Shown here: piece after piece, positions 8,208 through 17,067 of the stretch | How positions within the stretch are numbered: the stretch's first letter is position 1 | How the letters are laid out: every line of letters starts with the position of its first letter | Assembly: GCA_017303635.1 (NCBI GenBank) | Contig: JAFLCG010000012.1 | Location: 62,001-126,000 of the forward strand | Reading direction: 5' to 3' | Length of the DNA stretch: 64,000 bases | Source of the DNA: Anaerolineae bacterium | GTDB taxonomy: Bacteria > Chloroflexota > Anaerolineae > Aggregatilineales > Phototrophicaceae | The notes under the pieces: generated by a model | The model's input: only the letters and a program-made list of their open reading frames with translations | The model's database searches: none | Told to the model about the DNA's origin: nothing | Program-made: the position numbers and the translations under genes

Positions 8208-9545
8208 ATGAAATCAGTAGCAATCGTTGGTGGCGGGATTATGGGAGTGACCGTAGCCTACCGCTTGAGTCAGCAAGGCTTCAAGGTTACGGTCTACGAA
8301 CGCAGCCCTCATTTGGGCGGCCTGACTGCCTATATGGATTACGATGGCCTTCGTATAGATCGCTTTTACCACACGATCCTCAGCAGTGACCTGTCCATGC
8401 AGACCCTGATCGAGGAAAGTGGGGTGGCGGATAAGCGCCATTTCACCAGCACCAAGCAGGGCTTTTACGATAAGGGCCAAATTTACCCGTTCAGCACGCC
8501 GGTGGATTTCCTCCAGTTTCCGCCGCTGAACCCATTCCAGCGCTTCCGGTTAGGCTTACAGATTATCTACGCCCAGACGGAGAGCGACTGGAAGAAGATG
8601 GATGTGGTGCCGGTCGAAGACTGGTTGGTGAAGGTCAGCGGGCGTGGGGTCTATGAAAAAGTCTGGAAGCCGCTGCTGCGCGCCAAATTCGACACCATCT
8701 CCGGCGATGTCCCGGCGACTTATATCTGGTCGCGCCTGCGCCGCATGATGGGCACCCGCAAGGGCGTCACCTCCAAAGAGATGATGTGCTACCTGGAAAA
8801 TGGCTACTATACCGTCGTGGAAGCTTTGGTCGCCAAAGCGGAAGCGAAAAGCGCGGTGTTCCATGTGAACGCGCCGATTGAGCAGATTCTGATCGAAGGT
8901 GGTCAGGCCGTCGGTGTGCGCGTGGGCGGAACGGATCATCGCTATGATGCCGTCGTCAGCACACTGGCCTCGCCGGTGCTGGCCGGTCTGCTGCCGGGGG
9001 CTCCGGCATCCTTCACCCAAAGCCTGGGCAAGCAGGAATATCTGGGTGTCATCTGCCCGCTGCTGATCCTCCGCAAGCGACTGCTGCCTTTCTATGTCCT
9101 GAACATTACCGATGAGAGCATTCCGTTCACCGCTGTGGTCGAAACCACCAATCTGATCGACCCCAAGCATGTGAAGGGGTATCATCTGGTTTACCTGCCC
9201 AAGTATATTGCGCCGGACAACCCGATGGCGGAGTGGTCAGATGAACAGATCAAGACGGAATGGATGAAGTATTTCCGGCAGATGTTCCCGAACTACGACG
9301 AGAAGGATATTGTCGAGTTTGAGGTACAGCGGGCGCGGTATGTCGAACCCATCCGGCCAATGAATACGCTGGATGATATTCCGACTATTCAGACGCCGGT
9401 GAAGCAGTTGTACATGGGGAATACGGTGATGATCTACCCGGATCTGGGCAACGGCGAGGCTGCGACACGCTATGCTGAAAAAGTGGTCGCCCAGGTGATT
9501 GCGGATGCCCCGCAGTGGGTTCATCAGTCCGTCGGGGTTTCTTGA
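8208..9545 (+). CDS. FAD-dependent oxidoreductase (amine-oxidase/UDP-Galp mutase-like)
   Basis: 445 residues. The N-terminus is an ADP-binding Rossmann motif, VAIVGGGIMGVTVAYRL (GxGxxG at 8-13), followed by YERSPHLGGL, typical of the protoporphyrinogen oxidase/phytoene desaturase/UDP-galactopyranose mutase superfamily. Late in the protein, LYMGNTVMIYPDLGNGEAA resembles the FAD-closing motif. The ATG follows AGTTAGGCA, 3 nt after the GT39 stop. In a glycan locus the likely role is redox-linked sugar or lipid modification, but the substrate cannot be read from sequence and a carotenoid-type desaturase role is not excluded. Confidence 0.75.
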   Translation: MKSVAIVGGGIMGVTVAYRLSQQGFKVTVYERSPHLGGLTAYMDYDGLRIDRFYHTILSSDLSMQTLIEESGVADKRHFTSTKQGFYDKGQIYPFSTPVDFLQFPPLNPFQRFRLGLQIIYAQTESDWKKMDVVPVEDWLVKVSGRGVYEKVWKPLLRAKFDTISGDVPATYIWSRLRRMMGTRKGVTSKEMMCYLENGYYTVVEALVAKAEAKSAVFHVNAPIEQILIEGGQAVGVRVGGTDHRYDAVVSTLASPVLAGLLPGAPASFTQSLGKQEYLGVICPLLILRKRLLPFYVLNITDESIPFTAVVETTNLIDPKHVKGYHLVYLPKYIAPDNPMAEWSDEQIKTEWMKYFRQMFPNYDEKDIVEFEVQRARYVEPIRPMNTLDDIPTIQTPVKQLYMGNTVMIYPDLGNGEAATRYAEKVVAQVIADAPQWVHQSVGVS

Positions 9546-9630
9546 GGTCTCCTCGGGGCAGGGGAGTGTCCACCCGGCAGTGATGCCACAGTCGATCCGC
9601 AGTAAATTATGCGTGTGAGGGGTTATCAAA

Positions 9631-10605
9631 ATGGGACTGGAAGATCATAAATTCGTTGCCAGCTTGTCGCTCGATCTGGATGACAAGTGGTGCTACATGA
9701 AAATTCATGGCGACCCCGGTTGGGAAAGCTATCCCAGCTACCTGCCGCTGGTCGTCCCGCGCACCCTGAAGTTCCTGGAAGAACATGACCTGAAGATCAC
9801 CTTTATGGTCGTCGGCCAGGATGCGGCGCTGGAGCATAACCGCCCGATCCTCCGCTCGCTGGTGGATGCCGGTCATGAAGTGGGTAATCATTCTTTTGCC
9901 CACGAAAGCTGGCTGCACCTGCAGGGCCATGATGACATCGTCGCGGACCTGGTCAAAGCGGAAGAAGCTATCTACAAGGCGTTGGGCGTCCGTCCCATCG
10001 GTTTCCGGGGGCCGGGTTTTAGCATCTCCTACGAGATCGCCAGCGTTCTGGCGAGCCGTGGTTATACCTACGACGGCTCGATCTTCCCGACCTTCCTCGG
10101 CCCGTTGGCCCGCGCCTACTACTTCATGACGACCAAACTCACGCCGGAAGAGAAGGCCAAGCGCAAGGAACTCTTTGGTACCTTCAAGGATGGCTTCCGT
10201 ACCAATAGCCCCTATCCCTGGATCAAGGACAATCATCACATGATGATTATCCCGGTGACCACCTTCCCCTTGTTTAAGATGCCGATCCACATCAGCTACG
10301 TCCTGTACCTGAGCATGATCCATCCCAAGTTGGGGCTGTTGTACTTCGATATTGCCATGCGGGCCTGCAAAGCTTCGCGGCTGCGGCCTTCGATCTTATT
10401 GCATCCGCTGGACTTCCTGGGCGTGGATGACAATCTGCCGGAGTTGATGTTCTTCCCGGCGATGAAGATGCCTGCGGCCAAGAAGCTGGAAATCGTCGGC
10501 AAGGCGATGGAGATTTTGAAGAAGTACTATGATGTCGTCCCGATGAAAGACCATGCTGCTGCGATGATTTCGTCCAGCACCTGGCCGGTCTACGGGGTTC
10601 GTTAA
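9631..10605 (+). CDS. Polysaccharide deacetylase (NodB/CE4 family)
   Basis: Metal-dependent N- or O-deacetylase. CE4 motifs are seen in order: SLDLDD (Asp15, Asp17), NHSFAHE (His87 and His91, the H-x3-H metal pair), FRGPGFS (motif 3) and LLHPLDF (motif with catalytic His). Length 324 residues. No signal peptide is visible, so it probably acts in the cytoplasm on a lipid-linked or nucleotide-linked sugar, rather than on wall polymers. GAGGGG lies about 10 nt before the ATG. It sits between the FAD oxidoreductase and the methyltransferase on the same strand, as one of a set of sugar-tailoring enzymes. Confidence 0.87.
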   Translation: MGLEDHKFVASLSLDLDDKWCYMKIHGDPGWESYPSYLPLVVPRTLKFLEEHDLKITFMVVGQDAALEHNRPILRSLVDAGHEVGNHSFAHESWLHLQGHDDIVADLVKAEEAIYKALGVRPIGFRGPGFSISYEIASVLASRGYTYDGSIFPTFLGPLARAYYFMTTKLTPEEKAKRKELFGTFKDGFRTNSPYPWIKDNHHMMIIPVTTFPLFKMPIHISYVLYLSMIHPKLGLLYFDIAMRACKASRLRPSILLHPLDFLGVDDNLPELMFFPAMKMPAAKKLEIVGKAMEILKKYYDVVPMKDHAAAMISSSTWPVYGVR

Positions 10606-10635
10606 GTTACGTTGTGAGGATTGTAGAATAGTCAT

Positions 10636-11481
10636 ATGAATTGCCCTATCTGTGCAGGCGAGGCCCGCCGTGTGTTTGAGAAACATAGCTACTGGGTATG
10701 TGACTGTGTAAGTTGTTCGCATCGCTTTTGTGAGATGACCCCGGATGATGACCATTTGAGTCAGGTATACGGGGATTCCTACTTCACCGAGGGTGGGGCC
10801 GGCTATGCTGATTATCTGGCGGAAGCAGATTTACTGATCGCGCATGGACGCCGCTACGGGCAGATGCTCAAGCGGCACATGCAGCCGGGGCGCGTGCTGG
10901 ATGTGGGCGCAGCGGCAGGTTTTATCCTCAAGGGACTGACTGAAGAAGGCTGGTCGGGCGATGGGGTTGAACCCAACCCGCGCATGGCGGCCCATGCCCG
11001 GCAGGCTTACGGCCTGAACGTGCAGCCCGGCTCACTGGAAAGTGTCCACGCGGACGGTGAGTACGATCTGGTCAGTATGGTGCAGGTGGTAGCCCATTTC
11101 TACGATTTGCAGCGGGCTTTTGCCGCGGCCAACCGGGCGCTCAAACCTGGCGGCTACTGCCTGATCGAAACCTGGGATAAAGACAGCCTGCCCGCCCGGA
11201 TGCTGGGCGAAAACTGGCACGAGTACAGCCCGCCGAGTGTCCTTCACTGGTTTGCCCGCCCAACCTTGACCCATCTGGCGGGGAAGCACGGTTTACAACC
11301 GGTCGCGCATGGTCGCCCGCAGAAGTGGCTGAAAGGGCATCATGCCAAGTCGCTGGTGCGCTATAAGCTGGAAACCACGCCGTTCAAGTTCACCGCACCG
11401 CTCCTCAACCTGGTGCCAGATGAACTGCCGATCCCCTATCCCACGCTGGATATTTTCTGGGTGCTGTTCCGCAAAGCCTGA
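10636..11481 (+). CDS. Class I SAM-dependent methyltransferase with N-terminal zinc ribbon
   Basis: 281 residues. The N-terminus CPICAGEARRVF followed by CDCVSCSHRF gives two Cys pairs (Cys3/Cys6 and Cys24/Cys27), a zinc knuckle often found on sugar and glycan methyltransferases. The SAM-binding motif I is VLDVGAAAGFIL, and the post-I acidic loop is VEPNPRMAAHA; LKPGGYCLIETWD is motif III. Genes of this type are common in polysaccharide loci. It starts 31 bp after the deacetylase stop and ends the compact block of five plus-strand glycan genes. Acceptor unknown. Confidence 0.84.
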   Translation: MNCPICAGEARRVFEKHSYWVCDCVSCSHRFCEMTPDDDHLSQVYGDSYFTEGGAGYADYLAEADLLIAHGRRYGQMLKRHMQPGRVLDVGAAAGFILKGLTEEGWSGDGVEPNPRMAAHARQAYGLNVQPGSLESVHADGEYDLVSMVQVVAHFYDLQRAFAAANRALKPGGYCLIETWDKDSLPARMLGENWHEYSPPSVLHWFARPTLTHLAGKHGLQPVAHGRPQKWLKGHHAKSLVRYKLETTPFKFTAPLLNLVPDELPIPYPTLDIFWVLFRKA

Positions 11482-11828
11482 GCCGGAATGGGAAGCGCCG
11501 CCCGGAAATCCGCGCGGCGCTCGCCAGAAGGAGGATGGAAGGTTGTCTGCATCTGATAGTTAGACTCTACCCCGTTTGATCCCCTGCCAGCATGAGCTAC
11601 TTGTGGTGAAAAATCATCCTCTGCGCCTGTACGATAGTGCCAAATCCGTTAATGTGCTGAATCGCATATGATGTAAGTCCGAGTCGCCTGACGTATAATC
11701 AAATTACCGCACGGAATCGACGCGGCGCTGAATAGGGGTGAGGTGCTGCCGGGGTTACAACTCCCGGTGCGCGAGAACTTCCCGGCATTGGTGTCGTTTG
11801 AGTACCCCTAGGACATCCCAGCATCCCC
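11482..11828. other. 347-bp gap in the glycan locus
   Basis: No complete gene is seen. The second half holds a 39-codon open stretch (listed separately) that resembles a gene tail. A TATAAT hexamer is present at 11694-11699 but has no convincing -35 partner. No strong terminator hairpin was found. Confidence 0.5.
11692..11811 (+). pseudogene. Possible remnant of a Uma2-type gene (C-terminal piece)
   Basis: A 39-codon stop-to-stop stretch with no start codon reads GEVLPGLQLPVRENFP near its end. VLPGLxLPV resembles the C-terminal strand-turn of Uma2 PD-(D/E)XK proteins, which are abundant and fast-decaying in Chloroflexota and cyanobacteria. No upstream body is present. The match is short and from memory, so this may equally be chance coding-like sequence. 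Confidence 0.22.
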
Positions 11829-13916
11829 ATGAAGACTACGATTTCGACGTTGTATTGGGCCGTCGGTTGGGTGGCCCTGTTTCTGTGCGTGATCATTGCC
11901 TATCACCTTCGCTATGAATTTGAAAAGCCGGAATTGGGTTATGCTGTCCCACTGCTGCTGGTGGCACTGGTCTTGTGCCTGCTCGTCTTCTGGCGGCGCG
12001 GCATGGCAGAGTACATCCAGCAGCGACCGTTGTCGCTTCCGCTCGAGCTAGTACTGGGGTGGTCAGCGCGGCGTGGTCGCCGGGCAGTCCTGATTTTTGG
12101 ACTGCTGGCGCTGCTGATTCTGGCTCTGGTGAACATGGGGTGGCTGCCACTGGTGAACATGCACTTCCAGTTTGGGTTGCTGCTCCTCGGTGCGGTGAGC
12201 CTATCGTGGGGGCTGGGTGGCGGAGGGGGTGGGCGGGTCATTCAACGGCGCTGGGATGGACACCGACTGGCGCTGGTAGCCGTACTCCTGTTGGCCTTTG
12301 CGATGCGCCTTTACGCGCTGGAAGAGACCGTCCCGCATATGGTGGATGAGGGTCTTTTTGCCGACCGCGTGACCGAAGCGTTCACCATTGAGGTACTGAA
12401 ACCACTGCTGCTGCCCTTCGACGGCCTTGCGGCTTTTCCCTGGTTGTATCCGTATCTGCAATGGATGACGGTCGAGGTGGTAGGGCGTAACCTGACCGGG
12501 CTGCGCCTGGTGTCGGTGGTGATCGGTACGCTGACCGTGGCAGCGGTTTACCTGCTCGGGCGGCAACTCCTTGACCGACCGACCGCGCTGCTCGGTGCGC
12601 TGCTGCTGGCGGCACTCCCTCCACACGTCGTCTTCAGCCGATTAGCACTCAACAACATTGCGGACCCTCTGTTTGGGACGTTAGCTGTGGCTTTTCTACT
12701 GCGCGGGCGGCGGCGGGGCGGAGCGTTCAATTATGCCCTGGCGGGAACTATGCTCGGCCTCACCCAGTATTTCTATGAAGCCGGGCGGCTGCTTTTCCCG
12801 GTGTTGGTCAGTGGGGCGATCATATGGTTTGGCTGGCAGGAGCGGCGGACTATACGGGGGTACCTGCAGCGGCATACCCCGGTGCTGCTGGCTGCGCTGG
12901 CACTGGCGTTGCCCGTCTACCTCACCTTGACCGCGAATGAGCTGCCGATCACCCCGCGCACCGCGCACATCGGTATGGATCTGAATGACTGGGCAGATAA
13001 GCTGGCGCTGGACGGTTGGGAAGGCGTAGGGCGCCACCTGCTCAATCCCTGGCTGGTCTTTGTCTATCAGCCGGAGGATATAACCTACTACGGTGGCGAC
13101 CAGCCGATGCTCTTGCCCTGGCTGGTGCCGTTTTTTCTGCTGGGGCTTTTTACGCTGCTGGCGCACTGGCGTCGACCTGCCGTCTTGCTGTTGTTCTGGC
13201 TGCTGCTGGTGATTCTGGGCAACACGTTGGTTATCAACAACCTCAATTATACCCGCTATGTGACGGTGTTTCCGCCGATGGCGCTGGTGCTGGCAATCGG
13301 TGTGCGGACTGCTCTGGAATGGCTGATACCCACTCATAGGTTGGGCGAGCGTCTCCGCCCTGCGCGGCTGCATCTTCCGTTGGTTGTTGCGGACTTGAAC
13401 CTGGAACTGACTTTACGGAGCCTGAGCCGGGTGATTATTCAGCGGTATATCCCACGACTGATGGGTGTGCTGGGCATTCTGACGGCGATCCTGCACAGCG
13501 GCTATCTGCTTGGACCATATCAGGAGGCCTACCGCTACGAGATCTATCATGACCGGTTTGACTGGGAGGGTGCTATTCGTCGGTCGCTGCCCTATCCGGC
13601 AGCGTGGCCGATCCTCATTGGGACCGATTTTGACGATCCGGGGTATGCCCAGGGCGTGCTCAATTACTATACCGATGGACGCTTGCTGACGATCCAACAC
13701 CCGCTAGACTTCACGGCTGAATTCCTGGCGACCTTGCCCGATGATCAGGGGCTGCTGGTCTACCTGCCGCCCGATGATCTGAGCCTGGCCGAATGGTTGC
13801 GCAGGGATTACACCCTGCACGGCCCCTACTTCGGCCCGGATAACGTCCCTTTTGAGAATCAACTCTGGCTGTATGTGGCCTTGCCGCCGGGGGTGGCGCT
13901 GCCGGAGTTAGGATAG
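11829..13916 (+). CDS. GT39-type membrane glycosyltransferase, second copy
   Basis: 695 residues with a dozen or more hydrophobic helices from the N-terminus on. The loop after the fourth helix carries PHMVDEGLFADR, whose Asp-Glu pair sits where GT39/PMT enzymes have their catalytic acids; about 110 residues of membrane domain precede it, longer than in the 6660 gene. The C-terminal 150 residues are soluble. It should act on the outer face of the membrane with a polyprenyl-phosphate sugar donor. It is separated from the preceding methyltransferase by 347 bp and may have its own promoter. Acceptor and sugar unknown. Confidence 0.78.
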   Translation: MKTTISTLYWAVGWVALFLCVIIAYHLRYEFEKPELGYAVPLLLVALVLCLLVFWRRGMAEYIQQRPLSLPLELVLGWSARRGRRAVLIFGLLALLILALVNMGWLPLVNMHFQFGLLLLGAVSLSWGLGGGGGGRVIQRRWDGHRLALVAVLLLAFAMRLYALEETVPHMVDEGLFADRVTEAFTIEVLKPLLLPFDGLAAFPWLYPYLQWMTVEVVGRNLTGLRLVSVVIGTLTVAAVYLLGRQLLDRPTALLGALLLAALPPHVVFSRLALNNIADPLFGTLAVAFLLRGRRRGGAFNYALAGTMLGLTQYFYEAGRLLFPVLVSGAIIWFGWQERRTIRGYLQRHTPVLLAALALALPVYLTLTANELPITPRTAHIGMDLNDWADKLALDGWEGVGRHLLNPWLVFVYQPEDITYYGGDQPMLLPWLVPFFLLGLFTLLAHWRRPAVLLLFWLLLVILGNTLVINNLNYTRYVTVFPPMALVLAIGVRTALEWLIPTHRLGERLRPARLHLPLVVADLNLELTLRSLSRVIIQRYIPRLMGVLGILTAILHSGYLLGPYQEAYRYEIYHDRFDWEGAIRRSLPYPAAWPILIGTDFDDPGYAQGVLNYYTDGRLLTIQHPLDFTAEFLATLPDDQGLLVYLPPDDLSLAEWLRRDYTLHGPYFGPDNVPFENQLWLYVALPPGVALPELG

Positions 13917-14002
13917 CGACGTGATCGCCAACATAAAGGATGGTCAGCCGCCGACACTCTCAACGGGAACACTGGCCGCAAGCGGCACCCGACAAGTGCG
14001 AT

Positions 14003-14494
14003 TTACCATTCGGCATCGCGGAGGCGGTCGTCTTGCCAACGGGCGGGATTGTATAGAACATATTCCCGAATACGGTTCAAATCGGTTTCATCGCGGATGA
14101 TGTGGTCATGGTAGCTGCGCTGCCACAGTTTCCCCTCAAATGGAGTCCAACCTTCTTCGCGGACAGCGCGGCTGTAGGTGTTGGTTGTGCTGATCTTGAA
14201 CCATTGCATCAGTTCCGCGATGGAGATGGCACGGTCAGCTTCGAGCAGCAGTATGCCATGCAGGTGATTGGGCATCACGACGAAAGCATCCAGCGCGACG
14301 GCAGCAAATTGTTCAATTACCCGTTCCCAATAACGGACGATCATCTCCCCGGCAGGTGACAGGTGCATCTGGTCGTCCATCACATTCCCAAACAACCATC
14401 GGCGGCGCTGGACACAGATCGTCACGAAATAGGCACCTTGCTGGCTGTAGTCGTAGCCCTGTAATCGCGGTGATTTGCGTGCGCGGTACTCCAT
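14003..14494 (-). CDS. REP-associated tyrosine transposase (RAYT, Y1/IS200-like)
   Basis: HUH-type single-strand nuclease of the TnpA-REP family, which cuts and joins REP palindromes. Counting from an upstream start at 14542, the HUH motif is VVMPNHLHGIL (His93 and His95), and the Tyr candidate is Tyr144 in WQRSYHDHIIRDE; LNRIREYVLYNPARW is the usual C-terminal RAYT block. The ATG at 14494, giving MEYRARKSPRLQGYDY, is preferred since RAYTs usually begin there. About 163 residues, normal and apparently intact. Three REP-like palindromes follow its 5' side at 14581-14886, the classic arrangement for this domesticated, non-IS transposase. Confidence 0.9.
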   Translation of the reverse strand: MEYRARKSPRLQGYDYSQQGAYFVTICVQRRRWLFGNVMDDQMHLSPAGEMIVRYWERVIEQFAAVALDAFVVMPNHLHGILLLEADRAISIAELMQWFKISTTNTYSRAVREEGWTPFEGKLWQRSYHDHIIRDETDLNRIREYVLYNPARWQDDRLRDAEW

Positions 14495-14580
14495 AATGCC
14501 CGCCTGTGTAAACTCCCCATTCCGTTTAACGATCCCTAACACAACTTACGCGACGCCGAATGACAAATCCCTTCGCGCTC

Positions 14581-14620
14581 GTAGGGGCGGATTAGGCGTC
14601 TGCGCCGTATATCCGCCCAC
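14581..14620. repeat. REP palindrome, copy 1
   Basis: Begins GTAGGGGCGGATTA, has the hairpin core GGCG-TCTG-CGCC, and ends TATATCCGCCCAC. It is the inverted counterpart of copies 2 and 3, and its hairpin keeps pairing despite changed bases. It lies on the 5' side of the RAYT gene. Confidence 0.82.
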
Positions 14621-14709
14621 TGTTCCCTTACCACCCGTCTGCCGGCCTACCTGTCCACACTCGCATATCCGACCGCTGCCCATTTTGCGAAACATCCGAC
14701 TTTAGTTGC

Positions 14710-14752
14710 ATGGGCGGATATACCGCCGCAGACGGCGTAATCCGCCCCTACG
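14710..14752. repeat. REP palindrome, copy 2
   Basis: Reads TGGGCGGATATACC, then the core CCGCCGCAGACGGCG (14723-14737), and ends TCCGCCCCTACG. Outer arms GGGCGGAT/ATCCGCCC pair imperfectly around the inner hairpin. It differs from copy 3 by only a few bases. Confidence 0.85.
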
Positions 14753-14843
14753 ATGCATGCAAACTCACCGCCCATATCCCGAATCAACCACTGTTTCCAA
14801 TGGCTGACCGCTGCGGGCGGTTAACTCGTCTGGCGGGTGGTGC

Positions 14844-14886
14844 GTGGGCGGATATACCGCCGCAGACGGCGAAATCCACCCCTACG
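14844..14886. repeat. REP palindrome, copy 3
   Basis: Same element as copy 2 in the same orientation: GTGGGCGGATATACC, core CCGCCGCAGACGGCG (14857-14871), end CCACCCCTACGC. Copies 2 and 3 are 134 bp apart. The remaining sequence between 14495 and 15018 shows no gene. Confidence 0.85.
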
Positions 14887-15018
14887 CGGACAATAGAATA
14901 GGCGGACTTGCCGCCTATATCATACTGTAATATGACGTAATTGATTACCTGATATTTACCTGCATATCAGGTAATCATGGCCTTTCGCCCTGTAAGCTTC
15001 AGCCTCTAACCGACCGCG

Positions 15019-16830
15019 TTACGCACCGCTGCCGTTGGTCTTGACCGGATCCGGCACGTTGGCGCTGGCTTTGGCGATCTCCTGGCGGAGCATCATGCCC
15101 AGTAGCGCTTCGATCAGGCTGCCCTGACCACCGGCTCCACCGCCATTGACGGCGATTTCTGGGATGATGCGGACGTTGCGCTCGCCGACGATCTGCATGA
15201 GCTGCACGGCGGTGAACCCTTGCTCGCCCATGGCTTCGGCACCCGCCTGATACGCGGACGCTTGTGCCTCACCTTTAGCGCGGATGGCTTCGGCTTCACC
15301 CTGCGCGGTCAGGCGGATGGCCTCGGCTTCACCTTCAGCCTGCTTGATAGCGGCACGGGCTTGCAACTCGGCGATATTGACGCCCTGTTCCGATTGCACC
15401 ATCTCCTGCTGGATGTCCGCCAGTGCCGTGGCACGCACCAATTGCTGACGCTGTGCCTGGGCTTCCTGCTGGACCTGGTAGGTCTTGTTTTGCTCCTCGG
15501 CGATCTTCCGGTCGGTCAGCGTTTGCATCAGCGTCACCGGCGGCGTGATCTTGCCGATCAGCGTGTCGATGGCTTCGACATCATAAGCCCGGATGGCTTC
15601 CCCGACGTGTACGTTGGCTTCCTTCTGGCGGTCGCTACGGGCATTCAGGAAGTCCAGCACCGTGTAGTTCTGCGCCGCGTTGCGGAAGTAGTTGCTGACA
15701 ATCGGCTGGAGGACGTGATCGACCATGTTCTGCACGGAGCCGATCCGGCTGATGACCTTCGGCGCTTCCAGCGCACCCACATGGATGATCTGCGAGACTT
15801 CCAGATCGAAGGTGAAACCGTCCTTCGAGTTGACCGTGATGGAGGATAGCGTCGAGTCGTACTGGTGGGTTTCCGTCCGCATCGACCAGTTCAGCACGAT
15901 GTTGGTGGTTGGCACCAGCTCGACCTTCATCACGCGGGTGTTGATCGGGTGCTTGCCGGGGTAGAGCGGTGTGACCCACACACCCTTGTGACCCTGGTTG
16001 ACCAGATCGCCGTGTTTGAACTCGGTGCCGCTGACATCAATGTGTGCCTTGCCGACGAAGCTGATGACCACGCCTACATAGCCGATGGGGATGGCGGTCA
16101 TCGGCACCTGTTCCACCTGCACCAGCCAGGGGTTCAGGTTCCACGAACCGGAGAGCAAGACCTGTTCCTGCAAACCACGTCGACCACCGGCAGCCAGGAA
16201 GGCCTGCGCGTTCTGGAAGTTGTCATGACCGGGGATATACAAACCGGCGATTTCCCCTTCGTCAATCGGTGCGCCGTCCAGCGTGGTGATGATGCCCACC
16301 ATATCCGACTCGACCGAGTACACCAGCAGGTCATCTGGGTTCATGTCATGCTGCTGGGCATTCTGCCGGGTGATGATGGTGAAGAGGGCGGTGTTGATGC
16401 GGTGTGCACCAGCGGTCAGGATGCCCAGTTGACGGCCTTTTTCACCGCCGTTGGTCAGGAACTTACGGGCGTTCTGGAAATTGTCGCTGTCGACGGTCTT
16501 ACCCAGGATGCGCTCTGGCGGGATGGGCGCACCATCCGAAGCGACCACCAGCGCGATCTCTCCGGGCTGGACGACGGTCATCGGCACTTTCCGCACCGCG
16601 TAGAACCAGGGCCAGTAGAAGAAGTGGACGCCCGGAGCCAGTGTATCGGCCTGATAACCGGCCTCGCCATTGAGGGCGATCAACCGTCCGGATGGGAGCG
16701 ATTTGCTCGACCAGCGTTTGATGACGATACCGACCTGTCGCTCACTGATGATGACGATGCCACCGAGTGCGAAAATCAGCACGATCAGCGCGGCGATGGC
16801 GACGATGATGGGAACCAGGAAATCAAACAT
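15019..16830 (-). CDS. SPFH/flotillin-like membrane scaffold protein
   Basis: 603 residues. One N-terminal membrane helix (residues 4-28) is followed by an SPFH/band-7 region (ERQVGIVIKRW; LAPGVHFFYWPWFYAVRKVP). The C-terminal third is an Ala/Glu/Gln-rich coiled coil with EGEAEAIRLTAQGEAEAIRAKGEAQA, typical of flotillins. Such proteins form membrane microdomain scaffolds. Residues about 117-155 and 205-240 look like an internal duplication (DNFQNARKFLTNGG / DNFQNAQAFLAAGG, each followed by a G-rich turn and LxxG). No NfeD partner is adjacent. A single-gene unit, with the REP cluster downstream. Function in this host is inferred only from the family. Confidence 0.85.
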   Translation of the reverse strand: MFDFLVPIIVAIAALIVLIFALGGIVIISERQVGIVIKRWSSKSLPSGRLIALNGEAGYQADTLAPGVHFFYWPWFYAVRKVPMTVVQPGEIALVVASDGAPIPPERILGKTVDSDNFQNARKFLTNGGEKGRQLGILTAGAHRINTALFTIITRQNAQQHDMNPDDLLVYSVESDMVGIITTLDGAPIDEGEIAGLYIPGHDNFQNAQAFLAAGGRRGLQEQVLLSGSWNLNPWLVQVEQVPMTAIPIGYVGVVISFVGKAHIDVSGTEFKHGDLVNQGHKGVWVTPLYPGKHPINTRVMKVELVPTTNIVLNWSMRTETHQYDSTLSSITVNSKDGFTFDLEVSQIIHVGALEAPKVISRIGSVQNMVDHVLQPIVSNYFRNAAQNYTVLDFLNARSDRQKEANVHVGEAIRAYDVEAIDTLIGKITPPVTLMQTLTDRKIAEEQNKTYQVQQEAQAQRQQLVRATALADIQQEMVQSEQGVNIAELQARAAIKQAEGEAEAIRLTAQGEAEAIRAKGEAQASAYQAGAEAMGEQGFTAVQLMQIVGERNVRIIPEIAVNGGGAGGQGSLIEALLGMMLRQEIAKASANVPDPVKTNGSGA

Positions 16831-17067
16831 ACCCCTTTTATCCTTCCGAAGTGAACGGTCAATATACCGTCACAGGATTCATTATCCGCCGGATTCGATA
16901 GGAGTCTCCCCCAATAATTGGGGGTGTGGAATGGAATTTACGTTTGATTCGGCGGAGAGATTTAACCCCAGAGAACGCAAAGCAGAGATGCAGAGGCACA
17001 GAGGCAACGCAGAGCGGAAGATTTGCCACGCGCTGCCTGACTTGCTCTTTCCTCGTCATTCATCGCC

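Noticed and set aside
15865..16854. Plus-strand open frame of 329 codons over the flotillin gene
   Set aside because: Shadow of the SPFH coding sequence. Composition is His/Asp-rich, as expected from antisense reading.
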